Assembly: GCA_017522225.1 (NCBI GenBank)
Contig: JAFWZR010000029.1
Coordinates: forward strand, 1-52,930
Source of the DNA: Clostridia bacterium
Lineage (GTDB): Bacteria > Bacillota > Clostridia > Oscillospirales > Acutalibacteraceae
DNA: 52,930 bases
Reading direction: 5' to 3'
The position numbers and the translations under genes are program-made. Below are positions 19,905-28,418 of this stretch, piece by piece (position 1 is the first letter of the stretch; every line of letters starts with the position of its first letter). The notes beneath the pieces were generated by a model. That model was given only the letters and a program-made list of their open reading frames with translations. It was not told where the DNA came from and did not search any database.

Positions 19905-22379
19905 TCACACTTCCTCAAAAACATAGCTGCCTGAGCCAAGACTTATAACAGCGCAGTTATTTTCTTTTTCAAACTCATCCATATTGTGTTCAACGCCGTT
20001 GATTATAACCTTGCTTGCAAAAATCGGAAGAAGGAGCTTTGCAGAAGATCCCTCGGGAACAGTACACTCGTAAACAAAGCTTTCGTCATTGCTCCAGCTG
20101 CTTTCGATAAGACCTGCAACAGAATCGTATGAAGCGCGTACCCACTTCATTCTCTGCTGACCCTCGGGAAGCTCATCAGCTGTTCTTGTGTCAACACGAG
20201 GCTGAAGAAGAATGCTTCTGAAAGCAACTGAGTCTGTTTCAATACCTGCCATATAGCGGTACATCCACTCCTGAACAGAGCCGTATGCATAATGGTTAAA
20301 GGAGTTCATTCCGACATCACCGAAGCCGTTTTCAAGCGTGTAAGAATTCCAACGTTCCCAGATTGTAGTTGCACCCTGATCAACACTGTAAAGCCATGAA
20401 GGCTCGTCTCTTTGCATTAGAAGTGTGTATGCCAGGTTATCCTCACCCATTTTTGAAAGAGCGAGACAAAGATTATATGTTCCGACAAAGCCCGTTGAAA
20501 GTCTGTTGCCGTTATCCTTGATTTTCTTTACAAGACGCTCTGTTGCCTTTTTAAGATAATCTCCGCTGATAAGATCAAAAGCAATAGCAATAACATAATC
20601 GGTCTGAGTGTCACCGATAAGCTCTCCGTCCTTCATAAATGTATCTTCGAAGTATTTATGAGCGTCCTTGCGAAACGCTCTGTAATGCTCGGCACGATCA
20701 GCTTTTCCGAGTTCATCACTCATAAATGCCATCATATCAAGGTCGTGAATAAGGAACGCTGATGAGAGATATTCGTTCTTGCAGAAATCATATGCAAGCC
20801 AGTCACCGTAACGCGGAATCGGTCCCTCAAAGCCGTAATTTTCAATAAGCTGTGCGATGTATTTTTCCATTGAAGCGAAATGCTCCTCAAGGAAATCCTT
20901 ATCACCGTAAAGCTTGTAAAGATTATACGGAATAATAACACCTGCATCGCCCCAGGCTGTGGCATTGTCACAGCAGCAATAGCTGACTCTGGGTGCGATA
21001 TCACCGTAAGCACCCTCGTCACTCTGTGCATCACGCATATCCTGCATCCACTTTTTAAAGAATCCGAGTACATCGGCATTGTAAGCAGCAGTCACGCTGA
21101 ACGCCTGTGCATCACCTGTCCAGCCGAGTCTTTCGTCACGCTGCGGGCAGTCTGTCGGGATACTGAGGTAATTACTGCGCTGACCCCAGATGATATTTGA
21201 AATAAGCTTGTTGACAAGCTCATCGGAGGTTTCCATACAACCGATTTCTCTTGTATCCGAACCTACAACCTCTGCTCTGAAGCCTGTAAGCTCAATGTCA
21301 CCGTCAGCAGAAATTTCAACATAACGGAAGCCAAAGAAGGTAAATGTCGGGCGGTAAGATTCTTCACCCTTACCTGCAAGGACATAGTGGCTCTTACCCT
21401 TTGCCGAACGGAAGTTTACTGTATAAACACTGCCCTTCGGACCGTCATTACCGCGCTCAATATCACCTGAATCATTAAGGAATTCTGCATAGCGAACCTT
21501 AACCTTGGTACCCTTGTCACCCTTTAACTGAATGTTTACCCAGCCTACGATTTCCTGAGTGAGGTCAACAATAAGCTTCTGTCCCGCCTTAAGGCTGACG
21601 GGCAGCTTGTCGGGGGTTGAGATAACATCAATTTCACCGAACTTTGTGCCGTTATCCTTTGTGCTTTCATAAACGGTCATCACTTCAGCATCAAATCCGA
21701 GCCCGTCACGAACACGCACTGTCGGGCCTACAAACGGAGTTACCTCGCCCTCAAACCAATCGCATATGTCTGCTGTTTTCCAGTCAGAAACATCATAAGC
21801 AGGAAGAGATATTTCTTCATAGCTGTCAAAGCCTGCATCACGGTATTCACCGTCCCAGATATCTGCAGTGCGTATCTGACCGCCACAGGTTGCTTTCCAA
21901 TCCGTATCGGTTACCGCTGCCTTTTCTCCGTCAACGGTAACACAAGCCATAACCGAAGGCATATGTGTGCCGTAATATCCGCCTGAAATTCTGCCCTGGT
22001 ACCAACCCGGAGCAGCAACAAGAAGAATACGGTTTTCACCCTTTACAACACAGTCCGTGATGTCGTATTCATAGTAGAGCGTACGCTTATTATAGTTAGT
22101 CCATCCGGGCTTCATCTCGTCGTTACCCACACGCTTGCCGTTGATAAAAACATCAATACAGCCGAGTGCTGCAAAAGAAAGCTTTGCACAATTGAATTCG
22201 CCAAGAGTAAAACTCTTGACAAACATCGGCATACCTTCATCGCAGCGGATGTCTGAAAACTGATAGTTATCCTTCTCCTCGTCGTTTGCCCACGGCGACG
22301 AATCAAAATCAGCATAAAGCTTCATATCCGTGCTGATAAACTTTGCATTATTCCAATAAGCTGAATCATATTTATACAT
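19905..22379 (-). CDS. GH78 alpha-L-rhamnosidase
   Basis: Hydrolyses terminal alpha-L-rhamnose from glycans or glycosides. The 824-residue protein has N-terminal beta-sandwich domains (CIDVFINGKRVG, MKPGWTNYNKR), a central (alpha/alpha)6 barrel with the hallmark PTDCPQRDERLGWTGDAQ (about 407-424) carrying an acidic catalytic residue, and a late MNSFNHYAYGSVQEWMYR segment plus a C-terminal sandwich. There is no signal peptide, so it acts on imported substrates in the cytoplasm. The ATG follows GAGGAG. Upstream is a hairpin that separates it from the Gfo/Idh gene; downstream is a TIM-barrel isomerase gene. No transporter is encoded nearby. Confidence 0.93.
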   Translation of the reverse strand: MYKYDSAYWNNAKFISTDMKLYADFDSSPWANDEEKDNYQFSDIRCDEGMPMFVKSFTLGEFNCAKLSFAALGCIDVFINGKRVGNDEMKPGWTNYNKRTLYYEYDITDCVVKGENRILLVAAPGWYQGRISGGYYGTHMPSVMACVTVDGEKAAVTDTDWKATCGGQIRTADIWDGEYRDAGFDSYEEISLPAYDVSDWKTADICDWFEGEVTPFVGPTVRVRDGLGFDAEVMTVYESTKDNGTKFGEIDVISTPDKLPVSLKAGQKLIVDLTQEIVGWVNIQLKGDKGTKVKVRYAEFLNDSGDIERGNDGPKGSVYTVNFRSAKGKSHYVLAGKGEESYRPTFTFFGFRYVEISADGDIELTGFRAEVVGSDTREIGCMETSDELVNKLISNIIWGQRSNYLSIPTDCPQRDERLGWTGDAQAFSVTAAYNADVLGFFKKWMQDMRDAQSDEGAYGDIAPRVSYCCCDNATAWGDAGVIIPYNLYKLYGDKDFLEEHFASMEKYIAQLIENYGFEGPIPRYGDWLAYDFCKNEYLSSAFLIHDLDMMAFMSDELGKADRAEHYRAFRKDAHKYFEDTFMKDGELIGDTQTDYVIAIAFDLISGDYLKKATERLVKKIKDNGNRLSTGFVGTYNLCLALSKMGEDNLAYTLLMQRDEPSWLYSVDQGATTIWERWNSYTLENGFGDVGMNSFNHYAYGSVQEWMYRYMAGIETDSVAFRSILLQPRVDTRTADELPEGQQRMKWVRASYDSVAGLIESSWSNDESFVYECTVPEGSSAKLLLPIFASKVIINGVEHNMDEFEKENNCAVISLGSGSYVFEEV

Positions 22380-22403
22380 AGTGATCTCCTCGAAATTAAT
22401 ATT

Positions 22404-22450
22404 AAAAACGGTAAGACTTGAACTCCTTTTATAGAATTAAGTCTTACCGT
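22404..22450 (-). terminator. Intercistronic hairpin between the Gfo/Idh gene and GH78
   Basis: On the minus strand ACGGTAAGACTT and AAGTCTTACCGT pair over 12 bases around a 19-base loop and are followed by TTTTTAATATT (22404-22450). It looks like a rho-independent terminator, but only about 25 bases separate it from the GH78 start, leaving no place for a promoter. It may act as an attenuator or partial terminator. Confidence 0.7.
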
Positions 22451-22458
22451 CCTTTTAC

Positions 22459-23547
22459 TTAGTCAAAATATACAGGCTTGCCTGTCTGTGCAGATTCGTA
22501 AATCGCTTCAAGAATCTGTGTTACAACGAGTGACTGCTCAGGCTTTGTGGGAACTTCCGTATCGTTGATAATTGCCTGATAGAAGCCGTTTGCCTCAAGC
22601 ACCTCGGGATCGGTTGAGTCGCCGTCATAGAAGGCAACGCCGCCGCAGTCAAAGTTTGGAGTTTCAATAACCTGTCTGCCGTTCTTGACATAGTTAATAC
22701 GAAGGTCATCCTCACCCATTGTGTCTGCACCGCCCTTGTCACCGCAGATCATAACAGTTGCCTCCATCGGGTCTGCGATATTCAGAGCCCAGCTTGATTC
22801 CACAGAAACAGTTGCGCCGTTTTTCATCACAACAAAGCCGAAGGCTGAATCTTCAACCGTGAATTTTTCTGTATCCCAGTCTCCCCACGCATTTGCCGTG
22901 CCGACCTGCTTGCCAAGCTTCTTATAAGAAGTACCGACAACCATCTTCGGCTCGTGGTTATTCATAAGCCAGAGTGTAAGGTCAAGTGCGTGTGTACCGA
23001 TATCGATAAGCGGTCCTCCGCCCTGCTCGTATTCATTAAGGAATACACCCCAGGTGGGAACTGCACGTCTGCGCAGTGCAATTGCTCTGCCGTAGTAAAT
23101 ATCACCAAGCTCACCGTCTTCGCAAGCCTTTTTAAGGTAGAGATACTCATCTCTCCAACGGCTCTGATAACCGATTGTAAGCTTCTTGCCTGTTCTTTTT
23201 GATGCGTCAAGCATAGCCTTTGCTTCTGCATAGGTTTTTGCCATCGGCTTTTCACACATTACGTGCTTACCTGCCTCAAGTGCGTCAATTGTGATAAAGC
23301 TGTGTGATCTGTTCGGAGTAAGAACATGGACAGCTTCAATTGTTTCGTCCTTAAGGAGCTCCTTGTAATCCTCGTAAACAGCAACATCACCGAGATTGTG
23401 CTTTTCCTTTGTCTCATAAGCGCGTTCAACAATAATGTCACACAGTGCTACGATTTCAATATAATCAAGACTTTTAAGTGCATTCATATGCTTGCCGTTG
23501 CAGATACCGCCGCAGCCTATGATACCGACTCTGACTTTTCTTTCCAT
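22459..23547 (-). CDS. Gfo/Idh/MocA family oxidoreductase
   Basis: NAD(P)-dependent oxidoreductase acting on a sugar, inositol or similar polyol. The 362-residue protein starts with a Rossmann fold (VGIIGCGGICNGKHM), has the family motif GKHVMCEKPMAKTYAEA with the catalytic lysine of EKP (about 96-100), and the C-terminal alpha/beta substrate domain with GGGPLIDIGTHALDLTLW, where the conserved Asp and His sit. RBS GGAGG is followed by the ATG at 23547, 28 bases after the secreted PHP gene. Downstream, after a hairpin, are the rhamnosidase and isomerase genes, suggesting work in the same sugar pathway. The substrate is unknown. Confidence 0.92.
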   Translation of the reverse strand: MERKVRVGIIGCGGICNGKHMNALKSLDYIEIVALCDIIVERAYETKEKHNLGDVAVYEDYKELLKDETIEAVHVLTPNRSHSFITIDALEAGKHVMCEKPMAKTYAEAKAMLDASKRTGKKLTIGYQSRWRDEYLYLKKACEDGELGDIYYGRAIALRRRAVPTWGVFLNEYEQGGGPLIDIGTHALDLTLWLMNNHEPKMVVGTSYKKLGKQVGTANAWGDWDTEKFTVEDSAFGFVVMKNGATVSVESSWALNIADPMEATVMICGDKGGADTMGEDDLRINYVKNGRQVIETPNFDCGGVAFYDGDSTDPEVLEANGFYQAIINDTEVPTKPEQSLVVTQILEAIYESAQTGKPVYFD

Positions 23548-23575
23548 TTTTTACCTCCGTAATTACTCTGAAGAA

Positions 23576-25081
23576 TTATTTAAGAAAGAGGTTACCTAAA
23601 GCGATAATACCTGTAAATCTGAGCACAAAAGCAAGGACCTTTACAAGTGTGTCGCAGATAAGAGTTGCAGGTAAGCCAAGATCGATAAAGAATGTATCCT
23701 CTGCCTCGGGAGCACCGTCATACTCAAGAGTGAATGCCTGAGTATAGAGCACACCGCCCTCACCTATGACCTCAGCTCTTACATAAGAGCCGATCTTATC
23801 GGAATAATCGTCAAGGTCGATTGTGTTGCCTGTTGCGATGAACTCACCGTCTGCAATCCAATGAACGAGATATGCATCCTTTGTGCCGATTGTGATTGTA
23901 TCTTCTGTTTCGTTGACTGCAACATTTGTTACCTTGGGTACTGCTGCTGTCTGATCGAATTCAAACTTTGTATCCTGACCGCCGTTCTTTTCTTCTTCAA
24001 CGATGGTTTCGTATGTCTGCTGAAGCTCTGCAGCAAATTCAGGTGCAATACCTGCAGCCTTAAGCTCAGCTGCCCATGCCTTTATCTCCTCGCGGCTGCC
24101 CATATAATAGCTTGCTGCGAAGAATTCACCGTTTTCCATACAGGCTCTCAAAGCATCTGTTGTAAGCTCGGGCATACACATCCATGTATAGCCTGAATTA
24201 ACGATGCCCGGATTATGAGCATCTGATGTTGCGATAGCGTAAACATTTCTGCCGTGGGGAACAACCTTCTGAAGAAGGATATCCCAGAGCTTTCTGTCAT
24301 AGCGTGTTCTTGAGTCGCCCTTGCTGTTGATATCGATACCAAGGCAGGAATCGTACTTGATAAGAAGGTTTGCGAACTTATTGATAACATACTTATAATG
24401 GATATTATTTATATCATAAGCATCTTCATAGCATTCTTCGTCTCTGGCATTAGAATACTCGCCCGGATGATTGATAACTGAAAGGCCGCCGAGCTTATCA
24501 ATATTCTTTATAGGTCTTTCATAATCACTTGTTCCGCCTACAACATCGTTACCGTAGTCAGCAAACCATGTGTTGACATGAGCGTTATTGAATGACGTCG
24601 GGTTCTGCTCATTGGCAAAGGGAACGCGCATCATTGTGTGAAGAGCGTCGCCGTCTGCGTTGTACTGCTTGTAATAATCGTCAGCGTATGTATATGCAGC
24701 ACCTGCATCTGTTGTGCCGGAAGCCTTGAGCGGATCTATAGGACGGTTACCTTCCTTGACGGAAAGAACAACACGGATTGTCTTAGCCTCAGTGTCCTTA
24801 TCCCAGCCGTAGTCAACCGTGCCGTGGTCGGAGAGTGCCATAATATCAAAGCCGTGCTCATAATGCTTTTCAACCTGCTGTCTGATTGTCTGATCACCGT
24901 CAGAAACAGTTGAATGGGAATGAAGGTCAGCTTTATACTGATTAACAGTTGACCAGTCAATATTTTCATAAGTGCTGTTAATTTTGTAATCAACGTCACC
25001 TGCAGCGTAAGCGCCCACTGCAGTACCTGTTGCCAACATTACCATTGATAATACAACGGCAAGAAGCTTTTTAATCTTCAT
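23576..25081 (-). CDS. Secreted PHP-domain metal-dependent phosphoesterase-like protein
   Basis: A 501-residue exported protein. The N-terminus MKIKKLLAVVLSMVML...AYAAG is a signal peptide, followed by a PHP domain with motif I ADLHSHSTVSDGDQT, motif II MALSDHGTVD, a later VINHPGEYS histidine, and ATSDAHNPG. The PHP fold hydrolyses phosphoesters with a three-metal centre. After about residue 370 comes a beta-rich domain, then a hydrophobic C-terminal segment (ICDTLVKVLAFVLRF, IIALGNLFL) that could anchor it to the membrane. The ATG at 25081 has GGAGG eight bases upstream; a TTG at 25105 in frame is not favoured. Probably cotranscribed with the Gfo/Idh gene. Confidence 0.82.
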   Translation of the reverse strand: MKIKKLLAVVLSMVMLATGTAVGAYAAGDVDYKINSTYENIDWSTVNQYKADLHSHSTVSDGDQTIRQQVEKHYEHGFDIMALSDHGTVDYGWDKDTEAKTIRVVLSVKEGNRPIDPLKASGTTDAGAAYTYADDYYKQYNADGDALHTMMRVPFANEQNPTSFNNAHVNTWFADYGNDVVGGTSDYERPIKNIDKLGGLSVINHPGEYSNARDEECYEDAYDINNIHYKYVINKFANLLIKYDSCLGIDINSKGDSRTRYDRKLWDILLQKVVPHGRNVYAIATSDAHNPGIVNSGYTWMCMPELTTDALRACMENGEFFAASYYMGSREEIKAWAAELKAAGIAPEFAAELQQTYETIVEEEKNGGQDTKFEFDQTAAVPKVTNVAVNETEDTITIGTKDAYLVHWIADGEFIATGNTIDLDDYSDKIGSYVRAEVIGEGGVLYTQAFTLEYDGAPEAEDTFFIDLGLPATLICDTLVKVLAFVLRFTGIIALGNLFLK

Positions 25082-25215
25082 TTGGTTTACCTCCAACAAA
25101 TACAAATTTGCAGAATAATTTTATCACAAAGATTTTTGTAATTCCAGCAAAAATGCGTCATAATTTCATTTTTATCATATTGCACTAAATTCACGCTTTA
25201 AATTGATAAAATTAA

Positions 25216-25250
25216 CCAAAAAGCAGGAACAGACAAAACCGTTCCTGCTT
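25216..25250 (-). terminator. Terminator of the LCAT-like lipase gene
   Basis: On the minus strand AAGCAGGAAC and GTTCCTGCTT (25221-25250) pair around a ten-base loop, followed by TTTTTGG. It starts seven bases after the stop codon at 25258. The rest of 25082-25215 shows no gene. Confidence 0.8.
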
Positions 25251-25257
25251 AAAATGA

Positions 25258-26757
25258 TTATTCAGCGTTTTTAATCTGTTCGGACCATACCTTTATGAGC
25301 TCAATAAAATCTACATCCGTACTCTGTGTATCGGAATTCTCTGCTGTCATAGGCTCAAGGGCTTCTGTCTCCTGATTATTGACAAGGAACTGCGGATACT
25401 CTGCAAAGGTGTGGATAGTCTCCTGACCTTCTGTGTAAATGAGCTTATACACAAGCTCATCGTAGCCGTCCGTGTACCATGTATGTACCATATCCTTTAC
25501 GAACCAAGTAATCTCCGGGAAAACACAGGTTGAAGCATCAATCATACCGTCGGGTGAAAGATGGTTGTGACCGTCATCAATAGCCTGTACATAACCGTCA
25601 CCGAGTGTCTTGCCGTAATCCGCACAGGTTGCACCGAGAGATGTATGCTCGGTTTCTATAAGGAAGTCACTCTGAGATACGCTTTTTTCGCCGATAGGAA
25701 GTGCACCCTTGCCGTAATTTGAGAAAATAGCAAAGTTTACGCCGTTTGCCATTGCGTCTGCAATTATCTCATCGCACTTATCCTGCACCTCGTAATGGTA
25801 GCGGTCAATTTTTTGTATGAGCACGGCATTGACTTCTTCGTCAAGCATAAAGTCCTTTGCCTCCTCATAAGTTTCGGGAGTGACAAATGTCCAGAGTCCC
25901 GGAATATATCCGAAGAGAGGCTTTATGCATTCATCATAAACTATGTCATCAATATTGCCGATGAATCCGCCGAGAAAATCGACAATTGGGTTGAATGCAA
26001 ATTTTGCAAGTGAAAGGTAGAGTGCACGGTAGAATACCATATCAGGCGCATTACCCTCCATAAAGTTGCCGATATAATTAACAAGTGACTGTGCATCAAT
26101 AGTGAGGTCACCAATAAACAGTGAGCTGATTGTAGAAATACCGTCAAAGGCAGATGACTGCATTACAACAGTTTCAACGCTGTCATAACCGTAATCCTTA
26201 AGGTAAGTCATTGTGACTGCACCGCCCATACTCTCAGCACGGATAGCTACCTTGCTGTGGCCTGTAAGGCGCTTGGTTTCTTCAATATAATCATTGAGCT
26301 CTGCCGCAATATCAAAGATATCCTTACGCCAGTCATAACGGAAGGTAAAATAGTCGTTTTCATAATGCTCTGCTCTCGGCGGATTGAAGCGTTCAATATC
26401 AACCGTCGGATTTTTTGGATTGCCGTTTTCATCACAGCTCGCATCGTAGAAAAGCTCCATAACATCCGCACTCAGACGGTGTGCAAAAGCGTCATAATCA
26501 CGTGTAAGAATGAGTGAAACCAACGGAAGAATAAGGCCCTTGATCATTTCGGTTATAGCTTCACTTTCAACACCGAATGCACCGTATTCCTCAGGTGTGC
26601 CTGCATTTGCCACAAGCTCGGTATACGCAAAGCCTGTTACAAAAACAACGGGAATGTGACCGCATTGACATTCATCGGACTCAGACTGAGCAAAAATAGA
26701 AATGCTCAGCGAAAAAGCAAGAACAACAGAAAGTAAAATTGTAAGAAATTTTTTCAT
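25258..26757 (-). CDS. Secreted alpha/beta-hydrolase, LCAT-like lipase/acyltransferase
   Basis: A 499-residue exported protein with signal peptide MKKFLTILLSVVLAFS...SIFAQ. It has the layout of lecithin:cholesterol acyltransferase-like hydrolases: HIPVVFVTGFAYTELV near the mature start, FRYDWRKDIFDIAAELNDYI (the YDWR motif of that family), and a nucleophile elbow AESMGGAVT (Ser near residue 174). A late DGHNHLSPDG contains candidate catalytic histidines and an aspartate. Likely substrates are ester lipids, but this is inferred from the fold only. It has its own promoter and terminator and is divergent from the SpoVB-like gene. Confidence 0.78.
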   Translation of the reverse strand: MKKFLTILLSVVLAFSLSISIFAQSESDECQCGHIPVVFVTGFAYTELVANAGTPEEYGAFGVESEAITEMIKGLILPLVSLILTRDYDAFAHRLSADVMELFYDASCDENGNPKNPTVDIERFNPPRAEHYENDYFTFRYDWRKDIFDIAAELNDYIEETKRLTGHSKVAIRAESMGGAVTMTYLKDYGYDSVETVVMQSSAFDGISTISSLFIGDLTIDAQSLVNYIGNFMEGNAPDMVFYRALYLSLAKFAFNPIVDFLGGFIGNIDDIVYDECIKPLFGYIPGLWTFVTPETYEEAKDFMLDEEVNAVLIQKIDRYHYEVQDKCDEIIADAMANGVNFAIFSNYGKGALPIGEKSVSQSDFLIETEHTSLGATCADYGKTLGDGYVQAIDDGHNHLSPDGMIDASTCVFPEITWFVKDMVHTWYTDGYDELVYKLIYTEGQETIHTFAEYPQFLVNNQETEALEPMTAENSDTQSTDVDFIELIKVWSEQIKNAE

Positions 26758-26780
26758 AAATCTTCCCCCTTAATATTATT

Positions 26781-26809
26781 ATTCTACCACAACATTATTC
26801 TGAATTCAA
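26781..26809 (-). promoter_or_regulatory. Predicted promoter of the LCAT-like gene
   Basis: Minus strand TTGAAT (26804-26809), 17-base spacer, TAGAAT (26781-26786), about 24 bases upstream of the ATG. Confidence 0.6.
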
Positions 26810-26853
26810 TTCTTAATAATGCTTTTACGGCATAAATATTAAAAGGTGATTTT

Positions 26854-28395
26854 ATGTCAGGGGCAAAAAAGCTTTTTCACAACACATTACTGCTGACAGC
26901 AACCTCCTTTCTTATGAGAACGGTGTCGGTAAGCTTCAGCGTTTATCTTACAGGAAAAATCGGTGCAGACGGCATAGGACTTTTTCAGTTAATCACAGCC
27001 GTGTATTCGATGGCCATTACATTTGCATCAGCAGGTATCCGCCTTGCTTCAATGAGGCTTGTTGCAAACAACCGAAGCATCAGAAAGCATTCTGACAGGC
27101 AGATTATGAATATGTGTATTGCGTATTCGTTTGTATGCGGTGTGGTTATGGCGTTGATTCTCTCCGGCTTTTCCGGATTGGCAGGACAAAAGTGGATTGG
27201 CGATATCCGCAGTGTGCCGTCACTTAAGGTATTGAGCCTGAGTCTGCCGTTTGTTTCGGTTTCGGCTGCACTTGGCGGATATTTTACGGCAATAGGCAAA
27301 ATTGTACGGTATACTGTTGTTCAGTTTCTTGAACAGCTTGTAAAAATCTGTATAACCGTAATTTCATTACGCGCAGTGCTTTCGCACGGACTTGAAGCAT
27401 CGTGCATAGCAATAGTTTTCGGTATGACCTGTGCAGAGATATTCTCTGCAATCTGCTCCTTTGTGCTTTATAAATATTCCTCAGATAAAACGGCTTCACA
27501 GGGTAAAGTCGGTGAAATTATCAAAAATATGCTGCGAATAGCTCTGCCCGACGCGGTAGGTGCAGAGATGCGTTCAATACTGATGACTGTTGAGCATCTG
27601 CTGATTCCCGTAGGATTAAGAAAATCGGGAAGCAATATGCAGACGGCAATGGCTACATACGGCATTGTTCACGGTATGGCATTGCCGTTGGTGCTTTATC
27701 CGTCAGCACTTCTGTCATCACTCTCGGGACTGCTTGTGCCTGAAATATCCGCACAGCACATAACAAAAAACAATGTGCGTATCGGGTATATGATTGCCCG
27801 TGTTTTGCACATTGCTCTTATTTTTTCCATAGGTACGGCAGGGATCGTATACTTTAATTCCGACGAGCTTTCGCTTGCAGTTTACAACAACCGTGATGTT
27901 GCATTTTATATACAGGTACTGTCCCCTCTTATTCCCGTTATGTATATGGATATGACCATTGACGGAATGCTGAAGGGGCTTGATCAGCAGGTAAGCTATA
28001 TGAGGTATAACATTATTGATGCCGCCGTGTGTGTGGTTATGGTTTATTTCCTTGTCCCTGTTTTATCTGTCAAGGGATATATAATGGTTGTGTTTATGAG
28101 TGAAATCATAAACTTCGCCCTGAGCTTCCGTCGGCTGACAATAGTCAGTGAGGTTAAGGTCGATCTTTTCAGGGATCTTGTAATTCCCATGCTTTGTGTA
28201 ATTTCTGCAGGCAGTATAAAAGACATTATGTTCAGGCTTTTCCCTGTTACACTCGGATACAAGACCGCTTCCATAATGTCAATCGTTTTGAGTATTTTTT
28301 TCTACATCGCTTTGCTGCGGTTGTTTTCGGCAATCAACCGGGAGGAAATACATTGGGCAAGAAATCTGACAGGCAAAATAAAAAGCTACGGATAA
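26854..28395 (+). CDS. SpoVB/MurJ-like polysaccharide flippase (MOP superfamily)
   Basis: A 513-residue membrane protein with about 12-14 hydrophobic helices, of the MVF/MOP exporter superfamily. The start LFHNTLLLTATSFLMRTVSV and the phrase GADGIGLFQLITAVYSMA are typical of stage V sporulation protein B and related clostridial lipid-linked oligosaccharide flippases. SpoVB is needed for spore cortex in Bacillus; clostridial genomes carry several paralogues, so it could serve another glycan. The ATG follows AAAAGGTG by six bases. Its stop codon lies in the loop of the terminator hairpin. Confidence 0.85.
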   Translation: MSGAKKLFHNTLLLTATSFLMRTVSVSFSVYLTGKIGADGIGLFQLITAVYSMAITFASAGIRLASMRLVANNRSIRKHSDRQIMNMCIAYSFVCGVVMALILSGFSGLAGQKWIGDIRSVPSLKVLSLSLPFVSVSAALGGYFTAIGKIVRYTVVQFLEQLVKICITVISLRAVLSHGLEASCIAIVFGMTCAEIFSAICSFVLYKYSSDKTASQGKVGEIIKNMLRIALPDAVGAEMRSILMTVEHLLIPVGLRKSGSNMQTAMATYGIVHGMALPLVLYPSALLSSLSGLLVPEISAQHITKNNVRIGYMIARVLHIALIFSIGTAGIVYFNSDELSLAVYNNRDVAFYIQVLSPLIPVMYMDMTIDGMLKGLDQQVSYMRYNIIDAAVCVVMVYFLVPVLSVKGYIMVVFMSEIINFALSFRRLTIVSEVKVDLFRDLVIPMLCVISAGSIKDIMFRLFPVTLGYKTASIMSIVLSIFFYIALLRLFSAINREEIHWARNLTGKIKSYG

Positions 28396-28412
28396 ATCCG
28401 TAGCTTTTGCTG
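28381..28412. terminator. Terminator overlapping the SpoVB-like stop codon
   Basis: AAAAGCTACGGA and TCCGTAGCTTTT (28381-28408) form a 12-bp stem; the four-base loop TAAA contains the stop codon TAA (28393-28395). The symmetric A/T flanks let it work on both strands, so it may also serve the convergent gene ending at 28419. Confidence 0.8.
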
Positions 28413-28418
28413 TTTGCT

